The notes beneath the pieces were generated by a model, which did not search any database, was not told the DNA's origin, and saw only the letters and a list, made by a program, of their open reading frames with translations. A stretch of DNA of 64,000 bases from Rostrohypoxylon terebratum (taxonomy: Eukaryota; Ascomycota; Sordariomycetes; Xylariales; Hypoxylaceae): assembly GCA_022497145.1 (NCBI GenBank), contig MU385899.1, forward strand, positions 1 through 64,000, given 5' to 3'. The translations under genes and the position numbers were made by a program. Of this stretch, positions 60,776-64,000 are shown piece after piece. Every line of letters starts with the position of its first letter. The stretch's first letter is position 1.

Positions 60776-62446
60776 ATGTCTGAAGAGATCGTCCACGAGA
60801 CCATCAAGGGTAAGTCCAAGTCGCATTTAGTGTACATCACGTTTTATTGATTGTAAACGACGATATCTTCAATTGTTGATTCAAGCGGGGTTGGTATAAC
60901 ATATATCATACGGATCTCAAATATTTAACAAATTCCGATCTATATCTTTACTCACAATCACTTCTCATATTCCATCTCAAATTTATGACAATCACATATC
61001 ATGGACCATATGCTGACAATATCTCATAGATGGCTGGTTCAGAGAAATCTCTGAGATGTGGCCCGGTGAGTGAAGACCTCAAGCTCCTGTCTTCCCTTAT
61101 GGCAATGACAAAAAAGTCGCACTGTCAAATTAGTGCCTAGAAGGTTTTTTTTTCTAATGGAACTTTTGGTTCTTCGTCTCAGGCCAGGCCATGACCCTGA
61201 AAGTAAAGAAGGTGCTGCACCACGAGAAGAGCCAGTACCAAGACGTGCTGATCTTCGAGTCCACCAACTACGGCACCGTCCTAGTTTTGGACAACGTCAT
61301 CCAGTGCACCGAGCGGGATGAGTTCTCCTACCAGGAGATGATCACCCACCTGGCCCTCAACTCCCACCCTGACCCCAAGAAGGTCTTGGTCATCGGTGGC
61401 GGTGACGGAGGTGTCCTCCGTGAGGTTGTCAAGCACGAGTGCATCGAGGAGGCCATCCTCTGCGACATCGACGAGGCCGTCATCCGCCTCTCCAAGCAAT
61501 ACCTCCCTGGCATGGCTGAGGGCTTCAAGCACCCCAAGGTGAAGGTCCACGTCGGCGACGGCTTCAAGTTCCTGAACGACTACAAGAACGCCTTCGACGT
61601 CATCATCACCGACTCCTCCGACCCGGAGGGCCCCGCCGAGAGTCTTTTCCAGAAATCCTACTTCCAGCTGCTGCACGACGCGCTGCGTCCCGGCGGTGTC
61701 ATCACTACCCAAGGTTGTACGTCTCCTTTATATCAGGCAAAAGTTCGCAGAGATACCGGGTGAAAGAAAACGGCCGCTGAAAACTTTGCGCCTGGTTGTT
61801 CTTAAACAACCCCCCGATTTTTTTCTTCCTATGAAGGGTTGAATCTTGGGCTTCGATGGGGCTGCTATGTTTTTTCCTCGTGATATCTCCTTGCTCCCCC
61901 ACCTCCTCCCTTTATCTCTCTCTCTCTCTCTCTATATATATATGGCTGTCTAAGTGTCTCTCTTCATCGAGTATTTCGAAGTCTCAGGCCTTCATCTGAG
62001 TCTAGATTTGCATCGATCCCCCCTCTCCCTCTTCCCCTTTCTCCCACCCTTTTGCTGACCATTTTTTTTCTTTTTCCCCCCTCTCCAATCTGCTTTTTAA
62101 CGCCACCAAATCCACCCCCCTAGTTTTTCCCCAGACACCTATCGCTAACCTTCTCCCCCTTTCCACAGCCGAGAACCAATGGCTCCACCTGCCCCTGATC
62201 ACGAAGCTGAAGAAGGACTGCCGCGAGGTGTTCCCCGTCGCCGAGTACGCGTACACGACGATCCCCACGTACCCCTCCGGCCAGATCGGCTTCATGGTCT
62301 GCTGCAAGGAGGCCGGCCGCGACGTGAAGAAACCCGTTCGCTCCTGGTCCCCCGAGGAAGAGGCGAAGCTGTGCAGGTACTACAACGCGGAGATCCACAA
62401 GGCGAGCTTTATCTTGCCTACTTTTGCTGCGCAGGCTTTGCAATAG
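60776..62446 (+). CDS. SPE3: Spermidine synthase
   Basis: Four exons (60776-60809, 61030-61065, 61183-61716, 62169-62446) give 293 residues. It transfers aminopropyl from decarboxylated S-adenosylmethionine to putrescine in the cytosol. Signatures: DGWFREISEMWPGQAMTLKV at the N-terminus, VIGGGDGGVLREV (cofactor loop), LCDIDEAVI, VHVGDGFKFL, and the catalytic DSSDPEGPAESLF with its aspartate. The third intron, 452 bases, is unusually long for this window. Its donor GTACGT gives TQGSENQWLHL at the junction, which fits the family; reading through gives a false stop. The start codon is supported by the short conserved first exon MSEEIVHETIK. The product could be confused with spermine synthase, but length and motifs favour spermidine synthase. 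Confidence 0.96.
61917..61941 (+). repeat. (TC)n(TA)n microsatellite in intron 3
   Basis: A TC run passes directly into a TA run inside the long third intron of spermidine synthase. The intron is otherwise pyrimidine-rich, with several T and C homopolymers. Confidence 0.85.
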
Positions 62447-63516
62447 GTATTTGTGGGAGGTAATGAAGGATGGGGGGTCGGGGTGAGAGCTAATGAATGC
62501 TATGTGAAGGGAAGTTACGGGACGAGTTACGCGTTTGTATTAGACGGGCTATCTATGACGTGGATACGGATAGAGATGGATATGTAGCCAAATTTCAATA
62601 TATTGGCTTATAGTTACAGTTCTCCTTTGAAAAGTTACGAGAGGCTACTCTTGTCGCTGATTTCATATAAAATTCCTCTCCTTATTCGTGATGTATTAAG
62701 AGTTGGGCTAAAGGATGAGGATCTACCACGGGATAGAGCCAGTAAACGCAGAGGTTGGTCCTTAATAATGTTCTGGGTTATCTTTCTGCTACATTCATTG
62801 CTATTGACAAGAGTATGTAGTTTGATATTCACCATTAGGTACCTATTGTGTTTTTTTTTAAAAAAAAAAAAATTGACCGATCCATATTCGTCAACTGCAG
62901 TCGCTAACAAGTCAGTTCTAGTATGAGGTCAGTCTGCCAGGATTAATGCAGCTCGGGTTTATACGCACGGCGCGTGGATCAGTCGGTAAGCTGTCGTTAC
63001 TTGATATTTCCCTGTCGAAATCATTGGTGGAGATGACGCCCAATCCGACGGCCGCGATTGTGTCATCAACAATCTCGGAACAGTTGGTAAAGAGAGGCGG
63101 TATAGCCGAGAAACACAGCGAAAGCGCCGTGGGGCTGACCACGGATTTACATCCTTCGTCTTCGTCGGTGTTAGTAGGGACTACGGACGCCACCGTCGTC
63201 ATTACTCAGGTTACACCTCTAGCAGGATTCTTTGTTGACACATCGCCATCCACGTTAATCTCGTGGTATTTTCCGATCTGTGGATTTGATACAAGTAACG
63301 AAGATAACAAGTCACAATTCGGAACAACAGTGAGAATACCAGGTTAACAATAGTTTATATAGGTACCTAATCAATCATACGTGTATTCGAAATCGAGGCG
63401 GTGAAGGTTTGAACCAACGATAACTACCTAATATGCATAGATGGAGAATGTAAAGGGGAGCCTCAGACTTTATGACCTCGAGGCTTGGCCGTGCCAAACA
63501 AGGGGCGATTTTCTAC
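62447..63516. other. Convergent spacer with one doubtful frame
   Basis: Contains an ATG-started plus frame at 62946-63347 (133 residues, Ser/Thr/Val-rich) overlapped by an open minus frame. Neither resembles a family I know, so neither is called. Poly-T/poly-A at 62851-62872. Confidence 0.4.
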
Positions 63517-64000
63517 CTAGGGCTTCTCCTCCTCCTCCTCCTCCCTCAGCACCTTCCGCAACAGCCTCAAAGCCTCCACCACCGTCGCCTCCCGAATGCC
63601 CTGCCGCCCGCCCGTAAACTGAAAAGGGCCCAAGCCGCGGCTCCACCGCTCGCACGCGATACCGATATACACCATACCAACGGGTTTGCCGTCCTGGGAG
63701 TCGGGACCCGCAACGCCCGTCGTGCCAACCCCCCACGTGGTGTCGCGGTCGCCGTACATCGTCGCGCGCCGCGCCCCCGCCGCCATCTGCGCCGCCACGT
63801 CCGCGTTGATCACGCCGTCCCGCGCGATCAGGTCCGCGGATACGCCCAGGAGCTTTGTTTTTAGCGGGGTTGCGTAGGAGACTATGCCACCCCGGAACAC
63901 GGCGCTGGAGCCCGGGACGGAGGTCAGGGCGGTCATTAGGCCTCCGCCTGTGAGGGACTCGCCGACGCCGAGGGTGCTGTTGCTACGCGCGAGCGTGTGG
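63517..64000 (-). CDS. CinA/PncC-type amidohydrolase, partial
   Basis: A minus-strand frame of 161 residues runs off the right edge; its stop is at 63517-63519 and the start lies outside the window. It matches the CinA C-terminal domain: LGVGESLTGGGLMTALTSVPG, SSAVFRGGIVSYATPLKTKLLGV, GVINADVAAQMAAGARR, TTGVAGPDSQDGKPVGMVYIG and a closing helix before an acidic tail. In bacteria this domain (PncC) deamidates nicotinamide mononucleotide to the nicotinate form; fungal copies are stand-alone and little studied. The tail of Glu residues (EEEEEEKP) is a local feature. The family is clear and the reaction is inferred. Confidence 0.88.
   Translation of the reverse strand, partial: HTLARSNSTLGVGESLTGGGLMTALTSVPGSSAVFRGGIVSYATPLKTKLLGVSADLIARDGVINADVAAQMAAGARRATMYGDRDTTWGVGTTGVAGPDSQDGKPVGMVYIGIACERWSRGLGPFQFTGGRQGIREATVVEALRLLRKVLREEEEEEKP

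Overview
The window is nuclear DNA of a filamentous ascomycete (Pezizomycotina, most likely a Sordariomycete). The evidence is many short introns of 44 to 120 bases with GTANGT-type donors, CTAAC-like branch sites and YAG acceptors, together with typical fungal families (DUF1996, Zn2Cys6 and bZIP regulators, DUF3405, an FG nucleoporin with a RanBP1 domain) and a TTAGGG-like block near the left edge. There are no operons. For most multi-exon genes I rebuilt the splice phases by hand, and they close into complete reading frames.

Left part (1-20.5 kb): gene-poor and accessory in character. It holds a telomere-like block, a seven-exon secreted DUF1996 protein (minus), a small unknown two-exon gene (plus), a divergent kinase-like gene (minus), a cytochrome P450 (plus) carrying a solo LTR in one intron plus two warning signs of decay, a lone ATF/CREB-type bZIP gene (plus), and a nine-exon MFS sugar transporter (minus) that needs a 9-base microexon.

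Middle part (20.5-50.3 kb): mostly conserved genes separated by long non-coding stretches. These are a four-segment membrane protein (plus) convergent with inositol-3-phosphate synthase (minus), a paxillin-like LIM protein (plus), a DUF3405 type II membrane protein (plus), an APC amino-acid/choline-type permease (minus), and a nitrilase (plus) convergent with a Zn2Cys6 regulator (minus). The last two stop codons are about 190 bases apart.

Right part (50.3-64 kb): housekeeping genes. They are a small SCP2 sterol/lipid-binding protein with a peroxisomal C-terminus, a large intronless Ran-binding FG nucleoporin, spermidine synthase, and a CinA/PncC-type nucleotide amidohydrolase cut by the right edge.

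Between the genes lie stretches of 1-6 kb with no gene I can support. They contain many short tandem repeats and a strongly over-represented palindromic octamer, ACCTAGGT. I found no tRNA, rRNA, CRISPR or autonomous transposon. I saw no clear new multi-gene system. The most informative items are the LTR-invaded P450, the obligatory microexon, the ACCTAGGT motif and the nitrilase/regulator pair.
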